From NCBI GenBank assembly GCA_041595355.1, contig JBFHKO010000162.1:1-5855 (forward strand): a DNA stretch of 5,855 nucleotides, written 5' to 3'. The position numbers and the translations under genes were made by a program. The notes below the pieces were generated by a model. It saw only the letters and a list, made by a program, of their open reading frames with translations, was not told the DNA's origin and ran no database searches. This document shows, one piece after another, positions 1 to 5,855 of this stretch (position 1 is its first letter; every line of letters starts with the position of its first letter). Source of the DNA: JBFHKO01 sp041595355 (GTDB lineage Bacteria; Pseudomonadota; Gammaproteobacteria; Enterobacterales; Aeromonadaceae).

Positions 1-46
1 CGGCCAGGGCCAGGGCGTGGCGCATCCAGATTTCGTCTTGATCCAT
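1..46 (-). CDS. tadA: Probable tRNA-specific adenosine deaminase TadA, N-terminal fragment (cut by window edge)
   Basis: Only the first 15 codons are present; they read MDQDEIWMRHALALA and continue past base 1. The W-M-R-H-A-L core followed by a small-residue helix matches the first helix of TadA, whose E. coli version begins with a similar HEYWMRHALTLA segment. TadA deaminates the wobble adenosine of tRNA-Arg(ACG) to inosine. The catalytic HAE and PCxxC zinc motifs lie outside the window and cannot be checked. The ATG at 46-44 is supported by a Shine-Dalgarno AGGAG at 56-52 with a 5-nt spacer. RibD and other cytidine-deaminase-fold proteins have a similar first helix (typically Y-M-A-R-A-L), so the assignment rests on a short stretch. 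The gene is separated from pstS by a terminator and appears to have its own promoter. Confidence 0.6.
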   Translation of the reverse strand, partial: MDQDEIWMRHALALA

Positions 47-68
47 TGTCTCTCCTCGTGAGGTGCCC

Positions 69-97
69 ATTATGCCCGTCCGCAGCAGGGCTGCCTA
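69..97 (-). promoter_or_regulatory. Putative sigma70 promoter for the tadA-like gene
   Basis: On the minus strand a -10 hexamer CATAAT (74-69, 5 of 6 to consensus) follows TAGGCA (97-92, 4 of 6 to TTGACA) with a 17-bp spacer. The predicted start is near base 62, giving a leader of only about 16 nt that consists almost entirely of the ribosome-binding site. The location between the pstS terminator and the next gene fits an independent promoter. This is read by eye and has not been tested. Confidence 0.5.
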
Positions 98-130
98 TGC
101 CGAGCATCCCCGCTGCGCCGCACACAAACG

Positions 131-158
131 AACAGGGCGCCCCTGGGGGCGCCCTGTT
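131..158 (-). terminator. Rho-independent terminator after pstS
   Basis: A perfect inverted repeat has arms 131-143 (AACAGGGCGCCCC) and 146-158. The innermost pair would close a 2-nt loop, so the likely hairpin has a 12-bp, very GC-rich stem and a 4-nt loop. On the minus strand the stem ends in TT and is followed by CGTTTGTGTG, a moderately U-rich tail. It starts 22 nt after the pstS stop codon. On the plus strand nothing U-rich follows, so it is probably not an efficient bidirectional terminator. Confidence 0.82.
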
Positions 159-180
159 CTGCACGGGATGACAAGCGAAC

Positions 181-1149
181 TCAGTTGCCTGCCAGCATCT
201 TCAGATCACGCTCGACAATCTTGGCCGGCAGCGGGATGTAACCATCCTTGGCGACGATTTCCTGCCCCTGCTTGGAGAGGACCATTTTCAGGAATTCGAG
301 CTGCATGGGCTCCAGCGGCTTGTTAGGCTGCTTGTTCACATAGACGAACAGGTAGCGCGACAGCGGGTAGGTCCCCTTGATGGCGTTCGCTTCGGTGGCG
401 TCGACGAAGGTCTTGCCATCCTTGGACAGCGGCAGGGCACGCACGCCGGAGGTCTTGTAGCCGATGCCGGAATAACCGATGGCATTCAGGGAGGCGGAGA
501 CGGATTGCACCACGGAGGCGGAGCCCGGCTGCTCATTCACGCTGTTGCGGAAGTCACCCTTGCACAGGGCCTGCTCCTTGAAATAACCGTAGGTGCCGGA
601 AACGGAGTTGCGGCCGAACAGCTGGATGTCCTTGGCGGCCCAGCTGCCGGTGAGACCCAGATCGCCCCACTTGCTGGTGTTGATTGAGCCGCCGCACTTC
701 AGGGTGCTGGAGAAGGTCTCGTCCAGTTGCTGCAGGGTCATGCCCTTGATGGGGTTGTCCTTGTGCACGAACACGGCCAGGGCATCGATGGCGACCGGAA
801 TGGCCGTCGGCTTGTAGCCGAAGTGCTTCTCGAAGGCCTCGATTTCGCCTTCCTTCATCTTGCGGCTCATGGGGCCGAACTGGGCGGTACCTTCGGTCAG
901 GGCCGGCGCTGCGGTGGACGAGCCGGCAGCCTGGATCTGGATATTGACGTTCGGGTAGATGCGTTTGAACTCTTCGGCCCACAGGGTCATCATGTTGGCC
1001 AGGGTGTCGGAACCCACGGAGGAGAGACTCCCGGAGACGCCGCTGACCTTCTGGTAGTCATGCAGGCTGGGATCCACGCTGGCGGAAGCACTGGCGGACA
1101 ACATGACGGTGGCAACACCGATGGCACTCACAAGCTTGTTGAATTTCAT
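181..1149 (-). CDS. pstS: Phosphate ABC transporter periplasmic substrate-binding protein PstS
   Basis: A 322-residue periplasmic protein that captures inorganic phosphate and delivers it to the PstCAB permease. Residues 1 to about 23 form a Sec signal peptide: K-containing n-region, hydrophobic GVATVML core and an A-S-A cleavage site, with no lipobox cysteine. The mature protein shows the phosphate-binding PBP-like layout: SSVGSDTL (43-50), QAAGSSTAAPALTEG (73-87), GPMSRKM (92-98) and GRNSVSGTYGYF (179-190), whose Ser/Thr/Arg residues belong to the phosphate site. Cys152 and Cys196 could form a disulfide. The sequence resembles the Pseudomonas/Vibrio PstS type more than E. coli PstS. The ATG at 1149 is set by GGAG at 1160-1157 with a 7-nt spacer and by the signal peptide. 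A Pho box lies upstream in the 148-nt gap after phoR. No pstC, pstA or pstB follows; a terminator closes the unit. Confidence 0.95.
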   Translation of the reverse strand: MKFNKLVSAIGVATVMLSASASASVDPSLHDYQKVSGVSGSLSSVGSDTLANMMTLWAEEFKRIYPNVNIQIQAAGSSTAAPALTEGTAQFGPMSRKMKEGEIEAFEKHFGYKPTAIPVAIDALAVFVHKDNPIKGMTLQQLDETFSSTLKCGGSINTSKWGDLGLTGSWAAKDIQLFGRNSVSGTYGYFKEQALCKGDFRNSVNEQPGSASVVQSVSASLNAIGYSGIGYKTSGVRALPLSKDGKTFVDATEANAIKGTYPLSRYLFVYVNKQPNKPLEPMQLEFLKMVLSKQGQEIVAKDGYIPLPAKIVERDLKMLAGN

Positions 1150-1216
1150 TCACTTTCTCCACTAGAACGGAATGTCCTGATTGTTGACCCGAGCAGTATC
1201 CACCCGGCACATGACC

Positions 1217-1250
1217 AATTTACTGATAAATGATGACACTTTTGTGACAT
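1217..1250 (-). promoter_or_regulatory. PhoB-dependent promoter of pstS (Pho box plus -10)
   Basis: The minus strand carries two 11-bp direct repeats, ATGTCACAAAA (1250-1240) and GTGTCATCATT (1239-1229). Both fit the Pho-box unit, a CTGTCAT-like 7-mer followed by 4 A/T-rich bases. Six bases downstream is a -10-like TAAATT (1222-1217, 4 of 6), with no good -35, as expected of a PhoB-activated sigma70 promoter. The predicted start is near 1210 and the leader about 60 nt. Extra half-site-like sequences flank it: TTGTCAT at 1255-1249 and TGGTCAT at 1217-1211. The rest of the phoR-pstS gap (1251-1297) shows no convincing terminator. Confidence 0.82.
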
Positions 1251-1297
1251 GACAAGCCTAGCCCATCGCCCGGTTCCTGCCATGCCGGCAAGGCGGC

Positions 1298-2608
1298 TCA
1301 GGGCGCGGCGCTCGAGCGCAGCACCAACCGGGCCGGGATCAGGAAACTGAAGCAGCTGCCACGCCCGGGGGTGCTCTGTACCTCGAGCTGACTGTCATGG
1401 TGGCTCAGGGCATGCTTGACGATGGCGAGCCCGAGACCGGCCCCGCCGGTCTGGCGGGAGCGGGCCCGATCCACCCGGTAGAAACGCTCGGTGAGGCGCA
1501 GCAGATGCTCGGAATTGATGCCCTCCCCCTCGTCGGTGACCGCAAAGCGGGCCTGATGGCCGGTATGCCACTGCCACTCGACCCGGATGCGTTTGCCGGC
1601 CGGCGTATACTTGATGGCGTTATTGACCAGGTTGGTGACCGCGCTGCGCAGCTGCTCCTCATCGCCGTAGATGAGCAGCTGCTGATCCACCGCAAACTCG
1701 AACTTGTGCTGCAGGCTGCCGCTGAGGGCACTGGCCTCATGTTCCAGAGTGGCCAGCAGGTGCGGCATATCCACCACCTGAGTCAGGTTGATGTCCGGCG
1801 CGGCTTCGATGCGTGACAGGGTCAGCAACTGGTTGACCAGGTTGTCCATGCGCAGGGTCTGCTGCAGCATCACCTTGTGCATCTTGGCCCACATGGCCGG
1901 CGTCGGCGGCTCTTCCACCATTTCCAGATACCCCTGCAACACGGTGAGGGGCGTGCGCAGCTCATGGGAGACGTTGGCAACGAAATTCTTGCGCATGGCA
2001 TCCAGGCCGCGCAGCTGGGTCACATCCCGGGCCAGCAGCAGTATCTGATCCTCGGTGTAGGGCATGACGCGAAACTCGAGAATGCGCTCCTCGTTGATCG
2101 GCGAGGGGATCTCCAGCGGCTCGTTGAATTCACGCACCCGCATGTAGTTGACGAACTGGGGGGTACGCAGCAGGTTGCTGAGGTTCTGCCCGGCATCCTC
2201 TGGCCAGCGAAAGCCCAGCAGGTGCCCGGCCAGTTTGTTGCACCAGATGATGTTGCCATCGCGACGACACACCACGGCGGCATCCGGCAGCGCCTCGGCC
2301 CCCTCACGGAAGCGACGGATGAGATTCGCCAGCTCGCGGCGGCGGCTGCGATGACGCCGCTGCAGGCGGTAAAGACCGTTGAAAATGAATTCCCAGGTGC
2401 CGGCTCCCTTGGGCGGCACCAGGCGCCGCTCGTTCCACAACCAGTCGGAGAGGCGTTTCTGGTATCGGTAATGCCAGAACAGGTGCAGCAGGGCCGCCAC
2501 CAGCAGGCCGGCTTCCCATCGGCCGATCAGCAAGCCAAACAGAAAAAAAGGCGTATAGAAAAACAACGCCTTTCGGGTCAGACGGCCCCAGGAGTAGGGT
2601 TCCAGCAT
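1298..2608 (-). CDS. phoR: Phosphate regulon sensor histidine kinase PhoR
   Basis: A 436-residue inner-membrane kinase (E. coli PhoR is 431) that phosphorylates PhoB when phosphate is scarce and dephosphorylates it when phosphate is plentiful. A hydrophobic N-terminal hairpin (about 14-47) has only a very short periplasmic turn, as usual for PhoR, which senses through the Pst complex rather than a periplasmic domain. A basic linker (about 84-100) and a PAS domain (about 100-195) follow. The H-box NVSHELRTPL has the phosphoacceptor at His215. The ATPase domain has an N-box with NLVNNAIKYTP (326-336), G1 DEGEGI (359-364), an F-box region with ERFYRVD, and G2 GGAGLGLAIVKH (388-399). All catalytic motifs look intact. 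The ATG at 2608 is chosen over the in-frame TTG at 2620 because GAGGAG lies just before it and the resulting MLEPYSWGRL matches the E. coli start (MLERLSWKRL). Confidence 0.96.
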   Translation of the reverse strand: MLEPYSWGRLTRKALFFYTPFFLFGLLIGRWEAGLLVAALLHLFWHYRYQKRLSDWLWNERRLVPPKGAGTWEFIFNGLYRLQRRHRSRRRELANLIRRFREGAEALPDAAVVCRRDGNIIWCNKLAGHLLGFRWPEDAGQNLSNLLRTPQFVNYMRVREFNEPLEIPSPINEERILEFRVMPYTEDQILLLARDVTQLRGLDAMRKNFVANVSHELRTPLTVLQGYLEMVEEPPTPAMWAKMHKVMLQQTLRMDNLVNQLLTLSRIEAAPDINLTQVVDMPHLLATLEHEASALSGSLQHKFEFAVDQQLLIYGDEEQLRSAVTNLVNNAIKYTPAGKRIRVEWQWHTGHQARFAVTDEGEGINSEHLLRLTERFYRVDRARSRQTGGAGLGLAIVKHALSHHDSQLEVQSTPGRGSCFSFLIPARLVLRSSAAP

Positions 2609-2612
2609 AGAG

Positions 2613-2618
2613 CTCCTC
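2613..2618 (-). promoter_or_regulatory. phoR ribosome-binding site overlapping the phoB stop codon
   Basis: GAGGAG (2618-2613, minus strand) shares its first two bases with the phoB TGA (2619-2617) and is followed by CTCT and then the phoR ATG at 2608. The overlap suggests that translating ribosomes finishing phoB help initiation at phoR. It also argues against the alternative TTG at 2620, which would place the start upstream of this site. Confidence 0.8.
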
Positions 2619-3306
2619 AAAGACGCGTGGAAAAACGATAACCGGCCCCACGCACCGTTTGGATTAATCTGTCATGTCCGCTGCCGGACACGGCCTTGCG
2701 CAAGCGCCGGATATGCACATCCACGGTGCGGTCTTCCACGTAGACGTTGGTGCCCCACACATTATTCAGCAATTGCTCCCGGCTGTACACTCGCTCGGGA
2801 TGGGTCATGAAGAAGTGCAGCAGGCGGAACTCGGTCGGCCCCATCTCCAGCGCCTGCTCCTCGACGGTCACCCGGTGGGAAACCGGGTCCAGACGCAGCC
2901 CCTGCACATCGATGACCGCCTCGATGGCGGTCGGCGTCGTGCGACGGATCACCGCCTTGAGCCGCGCGATCAGCTCCTTGGGCGAAAACGGCTTGGTGAT
3001 GTAATCGTCGGCCCCTGCCTCCAGACCGCGGATCTTGTCCTCTTCCTCACCCCGGGCGGTCAGCATGATGACCGGAATGGCGCGCGTCAACTCATCCTGC
3101 CTGAGCTGCTTGATGAACTGGATGCCGCTGCCGCCCGGCAACATCCAGTCCAGCAAGATGAGATCGGGATAGGGCTCGCACAGGCGCGCCAGTCCCTGGT
3201 TAAAATCGGCGGCCTCGATTGGCTCGTAGCCCTTTTGCTCCAGCACAAAACAGAGCAACTCCCGGATCGGAGTTTCATCTTCAACCACCAGCACTCTCTT
3301 CGACAT
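2617..3306 (-). CDS. phoB: Phosphate regulon response regulator PhoB
   Basis: A 229-residue OmpR/PhoB-family transcription activator, the same length as E. coli PhoB. The receiver domain (about 3-120) has acidic residues Glu9 and Asp10, phosphoacceptor Asp53 in LLDWMLPGG, Thr83 in MLTARGEEED and Lys105 in YITKPFSPKEL. The C-terminal winged helix (about 130-229) contains EMGPTEFRLLHFFMTHPERV and a recognition helix with EDRTVDVHIRRLRK. The DNA-contacting residues Arg193, His198, Arg201 and Arg203 known from E. coli are all kept, so the Pho-box specificity should be the same. This agrees with the two boxes seen nearby. The ATG at 3306 has AGGGG at 3318-3314, a 7-nt spacer. PhoB phosphorylated by PhoR binds Pho boxes and recruits sigma70 RNA polymerase. 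It is co-transcribed with phoR from a Pho-box promoter 85 nt after sbcC. Confidence 0.98.
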   Translation of the reverse strand: MSKRVLVVEDETPIRELLCFVLEQKGYEPIEAADFNQGLARLCEPYPDLILLDWMLPGGSGIQFIKQLRQDELTRAIPVIMLTARGEEEDKIRGLEAGADDYITKPFSPKELIARLKAVIRRTTPTAIEAVIDVQGLRLDPVSHRVTVEEQALEMGPTEFRLLHFFMTHPERVYSREQLLNNVWGTNVYVEDRTVDVHIRRLRKAVSGSGHDRLIQTVRGAGYRFSTRL

Positions 3307-3344
3307 GATTCAGCCCCTGTTGCCCTCACCTATTCGCTAGCATC

Positions 3345-3378
3345 ATTATTGGAACCTTTCATGACACTTTTATGAAAA
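3345..3378 (-). promoter_or_regulatory. PhoB-autoregulated promoter of phoBR (Pho box plus -10)
   Basis: Two 11-bp direct repeats on the minus strand, TTTTCATAAAA (3378-3368) and GTGTCATGAAA (3367-3357), form a 22-bp Pho box. A -10-like AATAAT (3350-3345, 5 of 6) begins 6 bp after it, the spacing recalled for E. coli phoA. The predicted start is near 3338, giving a leader of about 32 nt before the phoB ATG. The arrangement predicts positive autoregulation by phosphorylated PhoB, as in E. coli phoBR. The box begins only 13 bp after the sbcC stop codon. Confidence 0.85.
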
Positions 3379-3386
3379 AGCGCACC

Positions 3387-3400
3387 TTGCCTCAAGGCAA
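3387..3400 (-). other. Small hairpin spanning the sbcC stop codon, possible weak terminator or attenuator
   Basis: The inverted repeat TTGCC-TTGA-GGCAA (minus strand, 3400-3387) has a 5-bp stem and a 4-nt loop that contains the sbcC stop codon. Eight bases after it comes TTTTT, which is itself the start of the phoB Pho box. The stem is short and the U-run is displaced, so it is not a canonical intrinsic terminator. It may only slow polymerase, or it may be chance. Confidence 0.25.
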
Positions 3401-5855
3401 CTCGACACGGCTCTCGCCACCGCCCAGGGCCTGAACCCGGATCTGCACCCCGATGCGTTCCACCAGCGTCGGCACATGGGAGATGACGCCTATCTGGCGG
3501 CCGCCGGCCTGCAGCGAGTCCAGACAGGCGATGGCGGTATCCAGACTCTCCGGATCCAGGGTGCCAAAGCCCTCGTCGATGAAGAGCGAGCCGATGCGGG
3601 TTTGTCGCGAAGAGAGCGACGACAATCCCAACGCCAGTGCCAGAGAAACCAGAAAGCTTTCCCCGCCGGACAGCGACTCCACCGCGCGGATCTCGTCACC
3701 CATGTCGCAGTCAATCACCTGCAGGGCCAGATCGGTACCCGGCACCCGCTGCAGCCGGTAGCGGGGAGCCAGCGCCTCCAGGTGCAGGTTGGCCAGGCCC
3801 AGCAAGCGCTCCAGAGTCAGGCTCTGGGCAAAGGTGCGAAAGCGGGCGCCATTGGCCGAGCCGATGAGTTCGGCAAGCCGGCCCCAGCGTTCACTCTCGG
3901 CCTGCTGGGTGGCAATGCGCCCTTGCAGCGCCCCGGCCTGACGGGCCGCCTGCTCGGCCTGCCGCAGCCGATGCCCCAGCTCGAACCGCTGCTGCTCCGC
4001 CTCGCTCAGCTCGCCGTTCAGCCGCAGGCACGCCACCTCGAGGCCTTCGGCATCCAGCTCCGCCAGTTCGGGCTGCCCGGCCATAAACGCCTGCCGGCGC
4101 GCCAGCAGGGCATCCTGCTGCTGCTGGCGCTCCTGCAGCCGGGTGCTCGCCTGCCTGAAGGCGGCCTCCAGCTGCTGCAGCTGCGCGCGCTCCTCGCCGA
4201 CCCAGACCGGGGGCAACGCCAGCAACCGCTGCAACTCATAATCGCCGATGGCCAGTCGCTGTTGCTGCCTCAGCCAGCGCCGCACCAGGGCCCGCCGCAG
4301 GCTCGCCAGCTGACGCTGGCGCTGGCGCTGGGCATCCCGCTCGGCCACCAGGCCGGCACGCCGTTCGGCGATCTGCCGGCAATGCTGCAGAGCCTGCATG
4401 TGAGCCTCGCGGGCCTCAAGCAGCCGCCGCTGCCAGTGCTGCTCCACCTCGACGACCGGCCGCCCCTCCAGGCAGGCGGCACGCCGCTGCAGCAGCTGGG
4501 CCTGGGCCTGCTCGCCCTGCTGCCGCCGGCACGTCAGTGCCTGTGCGCGCTCACACTCCCCTTCCAGCCCGGCGGCAAGGGCCGCCAGTGCCGGCTCGGC
4601 CTGTTGCCAGTCAGACTCCAGTTGCCGGCACGCCGCCTGGCGAGCCAGATAGTCATCACAGCGCAGTCCCAACGCCTGCAGCCACGCCTCGGCCCGGGGA
4701 TGATCCAGCCGCTGACGCCAGTCGCGCAGTCCAAGCTGTTCATCCAGGCCGGCGGCGGCCTCCTCCAGGTGCGCCAGCAACTGCTGCTGTTGCGCCGCCA
4801 ATGCGGCCAGCCGGGCTTGCTCCTCGACCAGCTGTCGGGAGAGTGCATGAGCGCGCGCCTCGAGCTGTCGCGCTGGCTCCTGCCCCTGCTCCAGCTGCCG
4901 CTGCAATGCCTGCAGCGTCTGATATTGCTCCAGCTGGGCCTGCCACTGACCGGACAACAGGGTCACCCGCTGCTGATCCTCTGCCAGCCCTGTCACCAAC
5001 GTCGCCAGCAGGCGTCGCCAGGTCTGTTCGCCGGGGCCATTCTCGGCGCCGGCCCCCTCGGGCCAGGCGGGCAAGCCTGGCTCGATACCGGCGCAACACG
5101 CCTGCCACTGGCGAGCCAGCCGGGCCAGCCGCGCCTCCAGCTGCTGCTGGCGCAGCTGTACCTCATGCTGGCTCTGCGCAAGCTGCGCCTGGCGGCTCTG
5201 AGCCTGGGCCAGGGCCTGCCGGCGCTGTGCCACCTGCTCCTGGAGGAACTGCCATTGACCGCGCAGGCGCAGCACCAGCCCCTCCTCCCGCGCCTGTCCA
5301 TGAGCGAAGGGGTGTTCGGTGGCGCCACAGAGCGGGCAGGGCGTGCCGGCGCGCAGCTGGGGACGGTAGTCCTGGAGCTGTTGCTGCGCCTGGGCCTGCT
5401 GCAACTCGCTCTCCAGCCGCTGCGCCTGCTCCTGCAGCTCGCGCAGCTCCGGCTGCAGCAGGTGCTCGAGGGCCAGGGCCTCCTGGTGACGGGCCCTCAA
5501 GGTCTGCGCCTGTTGCTGCTCTTCCCGCTGCTGTCCCCCCAGATGGGCCGCCTGCTCGACGAGATCGCTCAGCTGGCGGCCGCGGGCAAGTCGCTCCTGG
5601 GCCTGCTGCAACTGCAGCTGCAAGGCCGCCATGCCCTCGGCGTTCACCTGGGAAGCCACCTGGTGCAGCTGGTCGCGAAGCCGGGCCAGCCGGGATTGTT
5701 CTCGTTCGCCCGCGCGCTGCAGTTCGGCCTGCTGCCGCTGTCGCTGCTGCACGCCCTGCTGCAACTGCTGATGCTGCTCGGCCAGGCGGCAAAGCTGGCG
5801 CCGATCCCGGATCAGTTCGCGCAGGCGCGGAAGCAACGCACGCCACTGGGGGGCC
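3392..5855 (-). CDS. sbcC: Exonuclease SbcC, Rad50-like ATPase subunit of SbcCD (5' end outside window)
   Basis: The C-terminal 820 residues of SbcC. With SbcD it makes an ATP-dependent nuclease that cleaves DNA hairpins and protein-blocked ends. The frame is open to the window edge; the first in-frame TTG (5836) is internal. Numbering from it: a Q/R/E-rich coiled-coil arm (1 to about 160), the zinc-hook motif CPLC (167-170) that joins two SbcC molecules, a returning coiled coil (about 180-645), and the C-terminal ABC half. That half contains the conserved RFRTFAQSLTLERLL block (665-679), signature LSGGES (722-727), Walker B SLFIDE (750-755), D-loop LD (760-761) and H-loop ISH with His787. 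The N-terminal Walker A half is missing. Because roughly 480 residues separate hook from ATPase, the intact protein probably exceeds 1,200 residues, longer than E. coli SbcC (1048). A Gly/Pro-rich break interrupts the second arm at 249-271. sbcD is expected upstream, outside the window. Confidence 0.95.
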   Translation of the reverse strand, partial: APQWRALLPRLRELIRDRRQLCRLAEQHQQLQQGVQQRQRQQAELQRAGEREQSRLARLRDQLHQVASQVNAEGMAALQLQLQQAQERLARGRQLSDLVEQAAHLGGQQREEQQQAQTLRARHQEALALEHLLQPELRELQEQAQRLESELQQAQAQQQLQDYRPQLRAGTPCPLCGATEHPFAHGQAREEGLVLRLRGQWQFLQEQVAQRRQALAQAQSRQAQLAQSQHEVQLRQQQLEARLARLARQWQACCAGIEPGLPAWPEGAGAENGPGEQTWRRLLATLVTGLAEDQQRVTLLSGQWQAQLEQYQTLQALQRQLEQGQEPARQLEARAHALSRQLVEEQARLAALAAQQQQLLAHLEEAAAGLDEQLGLRDWRQRLDHPRAEAWLQALGLRCDDYLARQAACRQLESDWQQAEPALAALAAGLEGECERAQALTCRRQQGEQAQAQLLQRRAACLEGRPVVEVEQHWQRRLLEAREAHMQALQHCRQIAERRAGLVAERDAQRQRQRQLASLRRALVRRWLRQQQRLAIGDYELQRLLALPPVWVGEERAQLQQLEAAFRQASTRLQERQQQQDALLARRQAFMAGQPELAELDAEGLEVACLRLNGELSEAEQQRFELGHRLRQAEQAARQAGALQGRIATQQAESERWGRLAELIGSANGARFRTFAQSLTLERLLGLANLHLEALAPRYRLQRVPGTDLALQVIDCDMGDEIRAVESLSGGESFLVSLALALGLSSLSSRQTRIGSLFIDEGFGTLDPESLDTAIACLDSLQAGGRQIGVISHVPTLVERIGVQIRVQALGGGESRVELP
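5327..5338 (-). other. Zinc-hook CPLC codons of SbcC
   Basis: These twelve bases encode Cys-Pro-Leu-Cys, the CxxC motif at the apex of Rad50/SbcC coiled coils. Two such motifs from different molecules coordinate one zinc ion and join the complexes. The flanking RAGTPCPLCGATEHPFAHG is the typical SbcC hook context. It marks the turning point between the two antiparallel arms. Confidence 0.9.

Noticed and set aside
168..175. Isolated TTGTCAT-like 7-mer on the minus strand just after the pstS stop
   Set aside because: Only a single half-site without a partner 11 bp away and without a promoter context; probably chance.
727..1233. Plus-strand open frame opposite pstS, extending into the pstS promoter
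   Set aside because: It mirrors the pstS coding sequence and its Pho box, with no ribosome-binding site or recognisable protein.
1261..1297. GC-rich partial dyad (around CCTGCCATGCCGGCAAGG) after phoR as a terminator
   Set aside because: The stem needs a bulge or mismatch and no U-run follows on the minus strand. It does not meet the standard for an intrinsic terminator, so read-through from phoR into pstS remains possible.
1877..2641. Open frame of about 250 codons on the plus strand opposite phoR
   Set aside because: It runs antisense to a fully recognisable phoR with intact motifs. Long antisense frames are common in GC-rich genes, and no ribosome-binding site or protein family is evident.
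2674..3375. Open frame of about 230 codons on the plus strand opposite phoB
   Set aside because: Complete overlap with the highly conserved phoB, low-complexity composition and no recognisable domain; a shadow of the real gene.
3901..5800. Recurring CAG/CTG-rich short motifs as a possible DNA repeat array
   Set aside because: They are irregular in spacing and sequence and are explained by Gln and Leu codons (CAG, CTG) of the SbcC coiled coil; no repeat unit or spacer pattern is present.
5163..5846. Ala/Gly/Pro/Arg-rich open frame of 227 codons on the minus strand inside sbcC
   Set aside because: Out of frame with sbcC, whose zinc hook lies here. The composition is typical of a shifted reading of a GC-rich, Gln-rich coiled-coil gene.

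Overview
This is a GC-rich, conserved chromosomal window from a gammaproteobacterium. Every gene lies on the minus strand. PhoB has the same length as E. coli PhoB (229 aa) with long identical stretches, and PhoR has the E. coli architecture. PstS is instead of the Pseudomonas/Vibrio type. GC-rich codon use plus this gene set point to Aeromonadales or a close relative; Aeromonas is a guess, not a demonstration.

In the direction of transcription (high to low coordinates) the order is: the 3' part of sbcC (3392-5855, open at the window edge), which encodes the Rad50-like subunit of the SbcCD nuclease; phoB (2617-3306), the phosphate response regulator; phoR (1298-2608), its sensor kinase, 8 nt downstream and probably translationally coupled; pstS (181-1149), the periplasmic phosphate-binding protein; a strong hairpin terminator (131-158); and the first 15 codons of a gene that looks like tadA (1-46), with its own sigma70-like promoter.

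The centre of the window is a phosphate-starvation module. Two Pho boxes are readable, one before phoB (3357-3378) and one before pstS (1229-1250). Each consists of two direct repeats 11 bp apart, and each sits exactly 6 bp upstream of a -10-like hexamer, the same geometry as recalled for E. coli phoA. This predicts that phosphorylated PhoB activates both phoBR (positive autoregulation) and pstS. The pstS unit ends in a terminator without any pstC, pstA or pstB, so the membrane and ATPase parts of the Pst transporter must be encoded elsewhere.

No mobile element, CRISPR array, tRNA or rRNA gene, or foreign-looking island is visible. I do not see a previously undescribed system; the points of interest concern regulation and gene order.
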